The position numbers and the translations under genes are program-made. Below are positions 44,465-52,942 of a stretch of DNA of 64,000 bases, one piece after another. The stretch spans positions 124,001 to 188,000 of the forward strand of contig NZ_CANLAG010000005.1 in assembly GCF_947488715.1 (NCBI RefSeq), read 5' to 3'. Source of the stretch: an uncultured Tateyamaria sp. Its GTDB lineage: Bacteria > Pseudomonadota > Alphaproteobacteria > Rhodobacterales > Rhodobacteraceae. Below the pieces are notes generated by a model that did no database searches, was not told where the DNA came from, and saw only the letters and a list, made by a program, of their open reading frames with translations. The number at the start of each line of letters is the position of its first letter. Positions within the stretch are counted from its first letter, which is position 1.

Positions 44465-44682
44465 GCCATCTCTCCTGTCTGGTGCTTACCTCGACCTAGC
44501 CCTGCCTGACATCGTGTCCAAGGGGGCGGCCCGCGCACCCAGCCTGCGCACATGCACACGACCGACCAGAGTCACCCGATGGCCACAACCCAAAAGAGTC
44601 ACAAGCCTGTCACACGGATTTAACTGGATCGTCACGGTCGCTGCGCCATGTTGCAGTGTGGGGATGGAAAGGAAGGTTTGTC

Positions 44683-45039
44683 ATGACGACATTCGTACCG
44701 AAAGAAGTGCAAGCCGGGCTGGACAGCGCGCGCCTGCAATCACTGAAATCCGCATCGCGCCTGCGCCTGTCCGCAGATGGCAGGACCTATCCTGTGCTGC
44801 GCATGTGGAAAACCGGGTTTTCCATGCAGGCCGAAGCCGCGCCGCATCTGCGCGGCTACGTCGACCTTTATGATGGCGCGATCCACCTGTTCCAGTGTCT
44901 GATCGTCGCCTCCGACGAAGAGGCGGGCGAAATGCGCTATGAATTCAAGCGTTTGACGGCCGTGGCCGAACGGCCCGCACTGGACTTTGTTCAGGCCGAA
45001 AACGCGCCGGTGGCCCTGCTGACCAACAGCGTGGACTAA
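44683..45039 (+). CDS. Conserved-looking small cytoplasmic protein, function unknown
   Basis: 118 residues from the ATG after GGAAGGTTTGTC. It has no signal peptide or membrane segment. An Arg-rich start of a beta-rich region (SRLRLSADGRTYPVLRMWKTGFSM) followed by short strands faintly recalls a PilZ fold, but the RxxxR and DxSxxG signatures are not clear. A good terminator follows directly, so it is a single-gene unit. The 218-nt gap before it shows no recognisable element. Confidence 0.6.
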   Translation: MTTFVPKEVQAGLDSARLQSLKSASRLRLSADGRTYPVLRMWKTGFSMQAEAAPHLRGYVDLYDGAIHLFQCLIVASDEEAGEMRYEFKRLTAVAERPALDFVQAENAPVALLTNSVD

Positions 45040-45051
45040 CGCCAGCGAGGC

Positions 45052-45080
45052 GCAGGGCAATCCACTTGCCCTGCTGTTTT
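45052..45080 (+). terminator. Rho-independent terminator
   Basis: Perfect 9-bp stem GCAGGGCAA / TTGCCCTGC with a 5-nt loop, followed by TGTTTT, 13 nt after the stop of the preceding gene. Confidence 0.85.
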
Positions 45081-45093
45081 CAGGAGCGCCGCC

Positions 45094-46263
45094 TTACTGC
45101 AAATCGGCAAAGGCCTTGGCCAACCGTTCGACCGCTTCCTCGACGCGGGCGCGCGGCGTGGCGATATTGAATCGCAGCCAGCTGTCGCCGCCCTTGCCAA
45201 AGGTCGGCCCGTGGTTGACCGCGATACAGGCGTCTTTTTCGACCCGGCGGGTGAACTCCTCGCGGGTCATGCCGGTGTCTTCGAAATCCACCCAGGACAG
45301 ATAGGTCGCTTCCAACGCCATGGACTTGAGGCCGGGGATTGCGTTCACGCCTGCGTCGAACAGGCGGCGGTTGCCATCCAGATAGTCGACCAGCCCGTCG
45401 ACCCATGCGGCACCGTCTGGTGAATAGGCTGCGGTCGCCATGAACAGGCCAAAGGAATTGGGCGACAGGCCCAACGCGGCCATCCGTGCGGCGAATTTTG
45501 CCCGCAGGTCGGGGTCTGCGATGATCACGTTGCCGGAATGGGATCCCGCGATGTTGAACGTCTTGGTGGTGGCGGTCATCATCACCAGCCGGTCGGCAAT
45601 GCCCTCGATATGGGTCATCGGGATATGGGTGTGGCCGGGCATGACCAGATCGTGGTGGATCTCGTCCGACACGAGGATCAGATCGTGCCGCTTGGCAAAG
45701 GCTGCGACGCCTTCCAACTCGGCCTTGGTCCAGACGCGCCCACCGGGGTTGTGCGGCGAACACAGGATGACCATCTGCTCGGACCCGTCCATCTGGGCGT
45801 CATAGGCGTCGAAATCCATCTCGTAACGGCCGTTCGCCTGCACCATCTCGCATTCCACCACGCGGCGACCGTTGGCTTTGATGACCTTGGCAAAGGCGTG
45901 GTAAACGGGCGTGAACAGGACCACACCGTCACCCGGCGATGTGAATGTGTCGACGCACATCGCCGTGCCGTTCACCAGCCCGTGCGTGGTAAAGATGTGG
46001 TCCGCCTCGACCTGCCAGCCATGCCGTTCGGCCATCCACCACTGGATCGCCGCGCGGTATTTGCTGTCGTCCCCGAAATAACCCATGATCCCGTGATCGA
46101 CCTGGCCTTGCACCGCATCCAGCACCGGCTGGGGCGGGCGGAAATCCATGTCGGCCACCCACATGGCCAGTCCGGTGTCCGTGGGCACGCCATAGATGTC
46201 CTCCATCATGTCCCACTTCACGCAATGGCTGCCGCGGCGGTCGATCAGGTCGTCAAAGCTCAT
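45094..46263 (-). CDS. PatB/MalY-type PLP C-S lyase or aminotransferase
   Basis: A 389-residue fold-type I enzyme. The start is the ATG after GGAGATCCCAC. MWVADMDFRPPQPVLDAV, CSPHNPGGRVW, SDEIHHDLVMPGHTHIP and TATTKTFNIAGSHSGN (Schiff-base Lys) place it with cystathionine beta-lyases of the MalY/PatB group. It probably cleaves cystathionine or cysteine conjugates to a thiol, pyruvate and ammonia. It is monocistronic and divergent from the deformylase operon. Confidence 0.88.
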   Translation of the reverse strand: MSFDDLIDRRGSHCVKWDMMEDIYGVPTDTGLAMWVADMDFRPPQPVLDAVQGQVDHGIMGYFGDDSKYRAAIQWWMAERHGWQVEADHIFTTHGLVNGTAMCVDTFTSPGDGVVLFTPVYHAFAKVIKANGRRVVECEMVQANGRYEMDFDAYDAQMDGSEQMVILCSPHNPGGRVWTKAELEGVAAFAKRHDLILVSDEIHHDLVMPGHTHIPMTHIEGIADRLVMMTATTKTFNIAGSHSGNVIIADPDLRAKFAARMAALGLSPNSFGLFMATAAYSPDGAAWVDGLVDYLDGNRRLFDAGVNAIPGLKSMALEATYLSWVDFEDTGMTREEFTRRVEKDACIAVNHGPTFGKGGDSWLRFNIATPRARVEEAVERLAKAFADLQ

Positions 46264-46362
46264 GTGGGATCTCCGGTATCTGGTTTCGCCGCAGGCTAGC
46301 GCGCCCGCGGCCAAGCGCAAGGGGACATTGCGGCCCGGCCCCGCTTGTCCTAAATGCAAGGC

Positions 46363-46887
46363 ATGAAACGCCCGATCATCTTGCACCCCGATCCCCGCCT
46401 CAAGAAAAGCTCGGCACCCGTGGCTGACCTGTCCGACGACCTGCGGCAACTGGCGGATGACATGCTGGAAACGATGTACGACGCGCCGGGCATCGGTCTG
46501 GCCGCGCCGCAGGTGGGTGTGCTCGACCGGCTGATCGTGCTCGACTGCGTCAAGCTCGACACCGAGGCACCCCGCCCGCTGATCATGTTCAACCCCGAAA
46601 TCGTGGCCGTGTCCGACGAACAGAACGTCTACGAAGAAGGGTGCCTGTCCATCCCCGAGCAATTCGCCGACGTCACCCGCCCCAAACAGGTGCAGGTCCG
46701 CTGGATCGACCGCGACGGTGTGGAGCAAACCGAAGAGATGGACGGCCTCTGGGCCACCTGCGTCCAGCACGAGATCGACCATTTGGACGGCAAGCTTTTC
46801 ATCGACTATCTCAAGCCGCTCAAGCGTCAGATGATCACGCGCAAGATGGTCAAACTGAAACGCGAACGCGCCCGCGAAAAGGCATGA
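46363..46887 (+). CDS. def: Peptide deformylase
   Basis: 174 residues from MKRPIILHPDPRLKK; an in-frame ATG 9 nt upstream is possible, and neither has a clear ribosome site. All three motifs are canonical: GIGLAAPQ (43-50), EGCLS with metal-binding Cys94, and QHEIDH with His136, Glu137 and His140. It removes the formyl group from nascent proteins. It is first in the def-def-def-fmt operon and its stop overlaps the next start. Confidence 0.95.
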   Translation: MKRPIILHPDPRLKKSSAPVADLSDDLRQLADDMLETMYDAPGIGLAAPQVGVLDRLIVLDCVKLDTEAPRPLIMFNPEIVAVSDEQNVYEEGCLSIPEQFADVTRPKQVQVRWIDRDGVEQTEEMDGLWATCVQHEIDHLDGKLFIDYLKPLKRQMITRKMVKLKRERAREKA

Positions 46888-47384
46888 GCCTGCGCCCGAT
46901 CCTGACATGGCCACACCCCGGCCTGTCGGTCGTCTGCACCCCGGTTGACGCGATTTCCCCGGCGATCCGCACGCTGGCGGCTGACATGCTGGACACGATG
47001 TATGACGCACCGGGCCGTGGCTTGGCCGCCCCCCAGGTGGGCGAGACGCTGCGCATGTTCGTGATGGGCCCCGGTTGGAAAGACGGCGCGCGCACCCCGA
47101 TGGTGTGCATCAATCCCGACATTCTCGACCGTGGCGAGATCCACGAGACGGGCGGCGAGGGCTGCCTGTCGCTGCCCGGTGTGACGGCTCAGGTCACGCG
47201 CCCGACAACCGTGCGCATGGTGTGGACGGACCTCGATGGGCTGGTCCACGACGAAACACTGACGGGTTTTGCCGCCCTGTGCGCGCAGCACGAACTGGAT
47301 CACCTCGACGGCATCATGACACTCGACCGTGTCGACACGACACAGCGCGCCGCCCTCATCGCAGACTACCAAGAGGCCCCCTGA
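46884..47384 (+). CDS. def: Second peptide deformylase paralogue
   Basis: 166 residues. The ATG overlaps the first def stop (ATGA). Metal and catalytic residues are kept: EGCLS (Cys94) and QHELDH (His136, Glu137, His140). Motif 1 is GRGLAAPQ, with Arg in place of the usual Ile or Val, next to the S1' pocket, and could alter substrate choice. It is probably an active deformylase with divergent specificity. Confidence 0.9.
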   Translation: MSLRPILTWPHPGLSVVCTPVDAISPAIRTLAADMLDTMYDAPGRGLAAPQVGETLRMFVMGPGWKDGARTPMVCINPDILDRGEIHETGGEGCLSLPGVTAQVTRPTTVRMVWTDLDGLVHDETLTGFAALCAQHELDHLDGIMTLDRVDTTQRAALIADYQEAP

Positions 47385-47884
47385 TGCCCATCCGCCCCTT
47401 TGTCATGTGGCCGGACAAGCGGCTGCGCACCCCCGCCGCAGACGTGGCCGAAATCACCGACGACATCCACGCCATCTGGGCCGACATGGTCGACAGTATG
47501 GACGCGATGCCCGGCTCCGGCGTGGGTCTGGCCGCCCCGCAGATCGGCGTGATGCTGCGCCTTGCCGTGGTCGATGTGACCCCCGACCGCTCCCGCCGCA
47601 TCCTGCTTGCCAATCCCGAAATTCTGAGCACCGGCCCCGACACCGCCAAAGGCACCGAGGCCAGCCCCTGCCTGCCCGGCGTGGACGCCCAGATCCTGCG
47701 CCCGACCACCGTGTCGGTGCGCTTTCTGAACGCTCAGGGCATGATCGACCGCCGCGACTTTTCCGGGCTCGAGGCACGCTCCGTCCAGCACCAGATCGAC
47801 CACCTCGCCGGGCGGATGTATTTCGACAATCTGGGCCGGGTGAAACGCGACATGCTCCTGCGCAAAGCGCGAAAGGCCAAGTGA
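47384..47884 (+). CDS. Third deformylase paralogue, active-site residues lost
   Basis: 166 residues, coupled to the second copy by TGATG. The fold is kept (GVGLAAPQ, the same length), but motif 2 reads EASPCLPG, so Ser94 stands where the metal-binding Cys should be, and motif 3 is QHQIDH, with Gln137 in place of the catalytic Glu. Both histidines remain. By family knowledge it should not deformylate peptides. It may bind ribosomes or a partner, or act on another substrate. The intact frame and tight coupling argue against simple decay. Confidence 0.88.
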   Translation: MPIRPFVMWPDKRLRTPAADVAEITDDIHAIWADMVDSMDAMPGSGVGLAAPQIGVMLRLAVVDVTPDRSRRILLANPEILSTGPDTAKGTEASPCLPGVDAQILRPTTVSVRFLNAQGMIDRRDFSGLEARSVQHQIDHLAGRMYFDNLGRVKRDMLLRKARKAK

Positions 47885-47885
47885 C

Positions 47886-48803
47886 ATGCGCCTGATCTTC
47901 ATGGGAACACCCGACTTTTCCGTGGCCGCCCTCGATGCGCTCCACGGCGCAGGCCACGACATAACCTGCGTCTACACACAACCCCCGCGCCCCGCAGGCC
48001 GGGGGAAAAAGGACCGGCCCAGCCCGGTGCAGGCCCGCGCCGAGGCACTGGGCCTCACCGTCCGCCACCCGGTGTCCCTGCGCACCCCCGAGGCACAGGC
48101 CGAATTTGCCGCCCTTGATGCGGATGTGGCGGTGGTCGTCGCTTACGGCCTCATCCTGCCGCAACCGATCCTCGATGCGCCCGCGCACGGGTGCCTGAAC
48201 ATCCACGCCAGCCTGCTCCCGCGCTGGCGCGGGGCGGCGCCGATCCACCGCGCGATCATGGCCGGGGACGCCGAAACCGGCGTCTGCATCATGCAGATGG
48301 AGGCGGGGCTCGACACCGGACCGGTCCTGCTGCGCGACGCGATGCCCATCGGGGCCACTGACACAACCGCCGACCTGCATGACCGGCTGGCCGTGATGGG
48401 CGGGCGCATGATCGTGCAAACGCTCGACCAGTTGACCGACCTCACACCCACCCCGCAACCCGATGCGGGCGTCACCTATGCCCACAAGATCGACAAGGCC
48501 GAGGCCGCGATCGACTGGTCAGCCCCCGCCACGGATGTCGACCGCATGATCCGCGGCCTGTCGCCCTTTCCCGGCGCGTGGTTCGAACAGGACGGCACAC
48601 GGATCAAGGTGCTGGGCGCGCGCCTTGGCACCGGCACAGGCACCCCCGGCACCGTGCTCGATGACGCGATAACCGTGGCCTGTGGCACCGGAGCGGTCCA
48701 ACTGACCCGCTTGCAACGCGCAGGCAAAGGCGCGCAGGATGCAGAGGTGTTCCTGCGCGGCCACCCTCTGCCACCCGGCACCCGACTTCAGACCAAAGGA
48801 TAA
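47886..48803 (+). CDS. fmt: Methionyl-tRNA formyltransferase
   Basis: A 305-residue protein. The N-terminal Rossmann part begins [29 protein letters not shown] is the formyl-THF/catalytic segment (Asn, His and SLLP), and GLDTGP follows. The C-terminal OB domain starts near residue 205. It formylates initiator Met-tRNA, the step reversed by Def. It lies 1 nt after the third deformylase gene. Confidence 0.95.
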   Translation: MRLIFMGTPDFSVAALDALHGAGHDITCVYTQPPRPAGRGKKDRPSPVQARAEALGLTVRHPVSLRTPEAQAEFAALDADVAVVVAYGLILPQPILDAPAHGCLNIHASLLPRWRGAAPIHRAIMAGDAETGVCIMQMEAGLDTGPVLLRDAMPIGATDTTADLHDRLAVMGGRMIVQTLDQLTDLTPTPQPDAGVTYAHKIDKAEAAIDWSAPATDVDRMIRGLSPFPGAWFEQDGTRIKVLGARLGTGTGTPGTVLDDAITVACGTGAVQLTRLQRAGKGAQDAEVFLRGHPLPPGTRLQTKG

Positions 48804-48808
48804 CCCCC

Positions 48809-49045
48809 ATGTTCCCCACCCTGATCGGCACCGTCGTTCTCGCAGGCATCGTGGGCTACCTGTCCGAGAAAACCCGCTTCACCCACAACGGCATCCTGCA
48901 ATCCATCATCATCTGCATCGGTGGCGCGTTCCTGTTTTACTTTGTGCGGCTGATGTTCGGCTTTGGCTTTGCCAGCCCCGGCCTCAACGCCATTGCCGCG
49001 TCCGTGGGTGCGCTGATCATTGTGCCAACCCACTGGCGCAAATAG
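48809..49045 (+). CDS. Small membrane protein, function unknown
   Basis: 78 residues with two to three hydrophobic segments (TLIGTVVLAGIVGYLSE, ILQSIIICIGGAFLFYFVRLMF, AIAASVGALIIVP). The Gly-rich layout is like GlsB/YeaQ/YmgE transglycosylase-associated proteins, but the match is weak. It lies 5 nt after fmt and is probably co-transcribed. Confidence 0.7.
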   Translation: MFPTLIGTVVLAGIVGYLSEKTRFTHNGILQSIIICIGGAFLFYFVRLMFGFGFASPGLNAIAASVGALIIVPTHWRK

Positions 49046-49146
49046 CGCCGCTGCAAATTACGAACGGCTCAAAAAGATAAACGGCCCAGAGTTGCCTCTG
49101 AACCGCCTACCTCGTGTGTGCTGAAACGGGAGGGGGGAGCCCTGGG

Positions 49147-49431
49147 TTAGAAGAGCTTTTTCAGCAGCAGTTTCTTCTTCAGGTCATGTTTGCTCACGTG
49201 CTTTTTCTTTTTCGGCGCGTGGTGCTTGAACCCGTGGTGTTTATAGCTGTGGTGCTTGAAGGCTTTGTGCTTCTTGACCTTCAGCTTGAAATTCGCAGGC
49301 ACCACCTCGGCGACTTCGGTGTCGGCGCTGACCCAATAGGCATTGGCGTTGGCCGGGCCAAAGGTGGACAGGGTGACCGCGGTGGCCATGGCTGCAATCA
49401 AAAGCGGGGTTTTGCTGGCTGTCAGTTTCAT
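49147..49431 (-). CDS. Exported small Lys/His-rich protein
   Basis: 94 residues. The start is the ATG after GAGGAGAATTTG. A signal peptide runs to about residue 30 (cleavage near ANA-YWV). After a short acidic stretch, the last 50 or so residues are almost all Lys, His and hydrophobic, with a three-fold FKHHS/YKHHG/FKHHA repeat and a KKKLLLKKLF end. Strong positive charge and His pairs suggest binding of metal, polyanion or membrane. I know no named family. The gap 49432-49700 upstream holds only its presumed promoter. Confidence 0.7.
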   Translation of the reverse strand: MKLTASKTPLLIAAMATAVTLSTFGPANANAYWVSADTEVAEVVPANFKLKVKKHKAFKHHSYKHHGFKHHAPKKKKHVSKHDLKKKLLLKKLF

Positions 49432-49700
49432 TTCAAATTCTCCTCTGCGGGTCTGTGTGTAAATCGGCGTCGTTGCCGTTCGTCTTGCAAAAGAGATAGC
49501 GGAAAAGGTCTGTAACAATAAGGGACCAAACGGTCACAAACTGTCATGGAAATGGTAGCGATGTGTGAGCGTTGCAGCGTTGTTCTGCGAAATTAACCAT
49601 CTAAAACAATGTCTTGATTGTCAGGAAACTTGTAACATTTGCCGTGAGACGATGGCCAAAGATCGTCAAAACAGGCGCAAAAACGGTTCGTGACCCGGCG

Positions 49701-50156
49701 TCACTTGCCCTTGAAGGGTGCCATGCCTGCACGGGCCAGCTCGTCTGCGCGTTCATTTTCGGGATGACCCGCGTGGCCCTTGACCCATTTCCATGTCACG
49801 TCGTGCCGCGCCTGCGCCTCATCAAGGCGCCGCCACAGATCGGCATTGGCGACGGGCTTCTTGGCGGCGTTCTTCCAGCCGTTGCGTTTCCAGCCATGGA
49901 TCCAGCTTGTGATGCCGTTCTTGACGTAGTTGCTGTCGGTAACGACCGTGATGCTGACGGGTTTGTCCAGCGCTTCAAGCGCAGAGATCGCGGCCATCAG
50001 TTCCATCTTGTTGTTGGTGGTCTGCGCCTCGCCGCCCTTCAGCTCACGTTCCTTGACGATGCGCGCACCCTCCATCGCACGCAGCAAGGCACCCCATCCC
50101 CCCGGACCCGGATTGCCGGAACATGCGCCATCGGTATAGGCAAACAGGTCAGGCAT
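49701..50156 (-). CDS. rnhA: Ribonuclease HI
   Basis: A 151-residue protein. The four catalytic acids are in [14 protein letters not shown] (Asp), NKMELMAA (Glu), VVTDSNYV (Asp) and ENERADELA (Asp), with the conserved His in [10 protein letters not shown]. It removes RNA from RNA-DNA hybrids. It is last in a five-gene overlapping operon; its start overlaps the methyltransferase stop by 8 nt. Confidence 0.95.
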   Translation of the reverse strand: MPDLFAYTDGACSGNPGPGGWGALLRAMEGARIVKERELKGGEAQTTNNKMELMAAISALEALDKPVSITVVTDSNYVKNGITSWIHGWKRNGWKNAAKKPVANADLWRRLDEAQARHDVTWKWVKGHAGHPENERADELARAGMAPFKGK

Positions 50157-50739
50157 GGGCTTGCACCACGATAAAGGGCGCGATCTCGCCGGACAGACCG
50201 GCCTCTTCGCCGGTGTGGCTGTAAGTGATGTTGAAACCGGTGGTGGTGAACAACTCGGTCAGCTCCGCCTCGGTCATGTAGGAATAGAGCCGCCCGATCT
50301 TGTCGCGCGACTGCCCCGCGCCCAGCTTGGTGCCAAAGTGGAACAGGCCGTCGGGCTTGAGGGCGCGGTGGATGGCGGCAAATTGCGCGGGCCAGTCTGC
50401 CAGCGGCGTGTGCAGCATCGAAAAGTTGGCCCATATGCCGTCATAGACGTCTGTTGCGGTCAGGTCCGCATAAGTACGTTCCTCTGCGGTCACTCCGGGT
50501 CGCGCGGCGGCCATGGCGACCATCTCGGGCACCGGGTCCCAGGCATGCGCCTGCATCCCTGCCGCCGCCATCGCCCCGGCGGCAAAGCCCGGACCACAGC
50601 CGATGTCCAGCGTGGTGGCCCCGCGGGGCAGAGCCTCGATGAACCGTAACAGTGTCGGGTCTGTGTCCGCGATCTTGACGAGGTCGGCATATTCGGCAGC
50701 CTTGGCCGCGTAGATGGACAGGGTTTCCGGGTCGCTCAT
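50149..50739 (-). CDS. Class I SAM-dependent methyltransferase
   Basis: 196 residues from the ATG that shares a base with the upstream stop (TGATG). Motif I is [16 protein letters not shown], with [11 protein letters not shown] as the acidic loop and [12 protein letters not shown] as motif IV. The substrate is unknown; small-molecule methyltransferase is the best guess. Tight coupling to rnhA suggests shared expression, not necessarily shared function. Confidence 0.85.
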   Translation of the reverse strand: MSDPETLSIYAAKAAEYADLVKIADTDPTLLRFIEALPRGATTLDIGCGPGFAAGAMAAAGMQAHAWDPVPEMVAMAAARPGVTAEERTYADLTATDVYDGIWANFSMLHTPLADWPAQFAAIHRALKPDGLFHFGTKLGAGQSRDKIGRLYSYMTEAELTELFTTTGFNITYSHTGEEAGLSGEIAPFIVVQAHA

Positions 50740-51188
50740 CAGATCACCACCGTGGTCAGGCAGGCCACAACAATGGCCGTCAACAAAAGGCGCAGACGCA
50801 TCCACCATTCAGGTGTCAGCCCCCAGCGGGCAAAGGCATAGTCCAGCATCAACAGCCCGACAAAGCCAAAGATCAGGTTCGTGGCCGCTCCGGTTGGACC
50901 ACCCCCCGTCATGAAAAAGGCCCAGAGCGCGGGAATGACCGACAGGGCATAGCCGGTCGCGGCCTGCGGGCCGGTTGCGCGGGTGGCAAAGCCCCAGAGC
51001 ACGCCGGACATGAACGACAGAATGACCGAGCCATAGAAGAGCTGGATATAGGGGCCGACAAAACGTGGGCCCAACAGGTCGGCGCCCAGGGTCGCCAGCG
51101 GTGTGCTGTACAGGGTCACGGCACCCCAGAGAAACGGGATCAGACCGGCAAGGCCAAGAAGGAGAGGGGCGCGTGGGATCGGGGTCAT
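50739..51188 (-). CDS. DUF3429 (TMEM69-like) membrane protein
   Basis: 149 residues with four to five hydrophobic helices. LLGLAGLIPFLWGAVTLY and the QLFYGSVILSFMSGVLWGFA stretch are typical of the DUF3429 family, whose role is not known. The start overlaps the YdeI-like gene stop as ATGA. Confidence 0.8.
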   Translation of the reverse strand: MTPIPRAPLLLGLAGLIPFLWGAVTLYSTPLATLGADLLGPRFVGPYIQLFYGSVILSFMSGVLWGFATRATGPQAATGYALSVIPALWAFFMTGGGPTGAATNLIFGFVGLLMLDYAFARWGLTPEWWMRLRLLLTAIVVACLTTVVI

Positions 51189-51637
51189 AGCTCGGAAATC
51201 AGGGCGGCAATACGTCTGGCGCGGGTGTCTGCTCTTTTGGCGCTGTTGACAAGATGCAAGCGACCACGCTGTTGTCCCGCGCTCAGCTTTGACCAGTCCG
51301 CCGTGCGACCGCTGGCATGAAGCGCAGCGGTGACGTCTTCGGGGACGTCGACCGCGTCCGGGTCAGCCGGCCTGATCCGTGCGTCGAAGGCGACGCCGGG
51401 TTCCAGGCCGCTGTCACGCAGAAAAGACTTGCCGGTATAGACAAACACACCTTCGAGGACGGGGGCCTTGGTCAGCGCGAGGTTCACGGGATGATCGCCA
51501 AACTCGCCCTCGACCCTCTTGGTGCGTTCGGGCAAACGGCGTGTCACGTCCGGCGGAATGCGCAGGATGGTGTAGGTGTTGCGGCCCCATTCCAGAGGTT
51601 CGATCATGCCCTCGAAGTCGATCCAGTCGGGTGTCAT
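51185..51637 (-). CDS. YdeI/OmpD-associated family protein with DUF1905-like N-terminus
   Basis: 150 residues. The first half (FEGMIEPLEWGRNTYTILRIPPDV) fits DUF1905. The second half (VPEDVTAALHASGRTADWSKLSAGQQRGRLHLVNSAKRADTRARRIAALI) fits the YdeI/OmdA C-terminal domain. The function is unknown; family members appear in stress and peptide-resistance settings. The ATG overlaps the LysE stop (ATGA). Confidence 0.83.
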   Translation of the reverse strand: MTPDWIDFEGMIEPLEWGRNTYTILRIPPDVTRRLPERTKRVEGEFGDHPVNLALTKAPVLEGVFVYTGKSFLRDSGLEPGVAFDARIRPADPDAVDVPEDVTAALHASGRTADWSKLSAGQQRGRLHLVNSAKRADTRARRIAALISEL

Positions 51638-52248
51638 GCACGCTCCAGCGCGAGGCGGGCGGCCAGTGCGGCAAAGATCGCGGCAAAGCTGCGCGAGAGC
51701 CACTGCATCACCACTTCGGACCCGAGGATCCATTGCCGCGCGGCGGCTGCGAACACGCCGTAGAGCACGAACACCGCAAAGGTCATGGCCATGAACACGA
51801 GGCCGAGGGTTGCCATCTCGAGCGTCGCGCTGGCCGCATTGCCAGACAGGAAGGGCGGCAGGAGTGCCAGAAAGAAGATCGACAGCTTGGGGTTCAGGAT
51901 GTTGATCAACGCCCCGCGTCGGGCGATGTGCCAGCCCGGTTCGGCCTTGGTGTCCGAAGAGATTGCCAACGCCCCGCCGCTGCGCAGGCTGCCCCATGCA
52001 AGATAGAGGAGGTATGCCACGCCCGCGAACTTGACCACGTTGAACAACAGCGCAGAGGTGTGAAGGATCGCGGCCAGCCCCAACGTCGCCGCCGCGAGGT
52101 GCGGCACAATCCCGAAGGTGCAGCCCAACGCCGCCCACAAGGCCGCGCGACGCCCTTGGCCCAGACCCAAAGCGAGGGTGTAGATGACGCCCGTTCCCGG
52201 CGCGATGACAACCACAAGCGCGGTCAGAAGAAACTGGAGAGACAGCAT
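51634..52248 (-). CDS. LysE-family amino-acid/metabolite exporter
   Basis: A 204-residue membrane protein with six hydrophobic helices. IAPGTGVIYTLALGLGQGRRAALWAALGCTFG and NPKLSIFFLALLPPF are LysE/RhtB signatures. It exports amino acids or derivatives; the substrate is not predictable. It is first gene of the operon ending with rnhA. Its upstream 277-nt gap holds a hairpin (52452-52492) and no clear gene. Confidence 0.88.
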   Translation of the reverse strand: MLSLQFLLTALVVVIAPGTGVIYTLALGLGQGRRAALWAALGCTFGIVPHLAAATLGLAAILHTSALLFNVVKFAGVAYLLYLAWGSLRSGGALAISSDTKAEPGWHIARRGALINILNPKLSIFFLALLPPFLSGNAASATLEMATLGLVFMAMTFAVFVLYGVFAAAARQWILGSEVVMQWLSRSFAAIFAALAARLALERA

Positions 52249-52451
52249 GAAAACCCACCTTTTGAGATGCGGTTAGGCTAGGGCGCGCGGGTGGGTTTGG
52301 CAATCTGTCCCCGCGGGGACAAGGCGTGCGGTGGAATCATAAGATATAGAGGTCTCGGTAATTTGCCTGTAAAGCGAATGGCTTGGCCGCCGTGCGGTTG
52401 CGTTACCGTGTGTTAAGCAGAGGCGGGACATGCTGCACACCGAAGGCAGGC

Positions 52452-52492
52452 GGCGCCCCGGCACACCCGAAACACGGGGGTGGCGGGGCGCC
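52452..52492 (-). terminator. GC-rich hairpin downstream of the DUF6855-like gene
   Basis: Outer stem GGCGCCCCG / CGGGGCGCC is perfect over 9 bp, with extra CCCG/CGGG pairing inside. It lies 34 nt beyond the stop of the minus-strand gene starting at 52942. There is no T-run, so intrinsic termination is only likely. Confidence 0.5.
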
Positions 52493-52525
52493 TGAACGCC
52501 GGGCCCGCCACCGCCCCATGGCGGC

Positions 52526-52942
52526 CTAGAGCGCGCGCAGACGGTTGTTGCGGGCGTTGTGCTCAAGCTCGACCAAGCCCAACAGTTCGAGCACGGGTGC
52601 CACGTAGTTGGCAAACCGGCCCCGGTACCCTTTGCGCAGGCCGTAATACCCGCCCACAGGGTTGTCGTCGGCGCGCGCCCACTGTTCGAAGGTGCCATCC
52701 TTGACCGGCTTGCCCTCGTCCGCATTGCCCAGCGGCATCCAGTCTCCATGGGACTTGAGCATCGTATGCGCGTCCACGATGCAGCGCAGTTGATAGGAAA
52801 GCTGGGTCTTGCCCACTTGCACCACCAGGGCGGGTGGGTCGCGGGTGTCGTCCTTCCATGCGAGGAACTCGGACGACAGGGGCGGGGTTTTGAGAATCCA
52901 TGGATCGTCGGGGGTGCCGGAGCCGTAGGTGACGTCGGTCAT
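52526..52942 (-). CDS. Conserved hypothetical protein, probably DUF6855
   Basis: 138 residues, soluble, no signal. It begins TYGSGTPDDPWILKTPP and contains HTMLKSHGDWMPLGNADE and NPVGGYYGLRKGYRGRFANYVAPVLELLGLVELEHN. I associate this pattern with DUF6855, from memory only. The second half looks like a small helical DNA- or protein-binding fold. It overlaps the SRPBCC gene by 4 nt and is probably under the YafY-type regulator. Confidence 0.68.
   Translation of the reverse strand: MTDVTYGSGTPDDPWILKTPPLSSEFLAWKDDTRDPPALVVQVGKTQLSYQLRCIVDAHTMLKSHGDWMPLGNADEGKPVKDGTFEQWARADDNPVGGYYGLRKGYRGRFANYVAPVLELLGLVELEHNARNNRLRAL

Noticed and set aside
44465-44682. A gene or RNA in the 218-nt gap between the GST and the 118-residue protein
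   Set aside because: No frame with a ribosome site, and no clear hairpin or promoter pair was found.
45094-47010. A 638-codon frame running from the first and second deformylase genes into the PatB-type enzyme
   Set aside because: The enzyme begins at 46263 with a ribosome site; the extension is antisense to two deformylase genes.
52432-52497. A 21-codon frame starting ATGCTGCACACC in the gap upstream of the LysE gene
   Set aside because: It lies over the hairpin at 52452-52492, has no good ribosome site and its product is low-complexity Arg/Gly.
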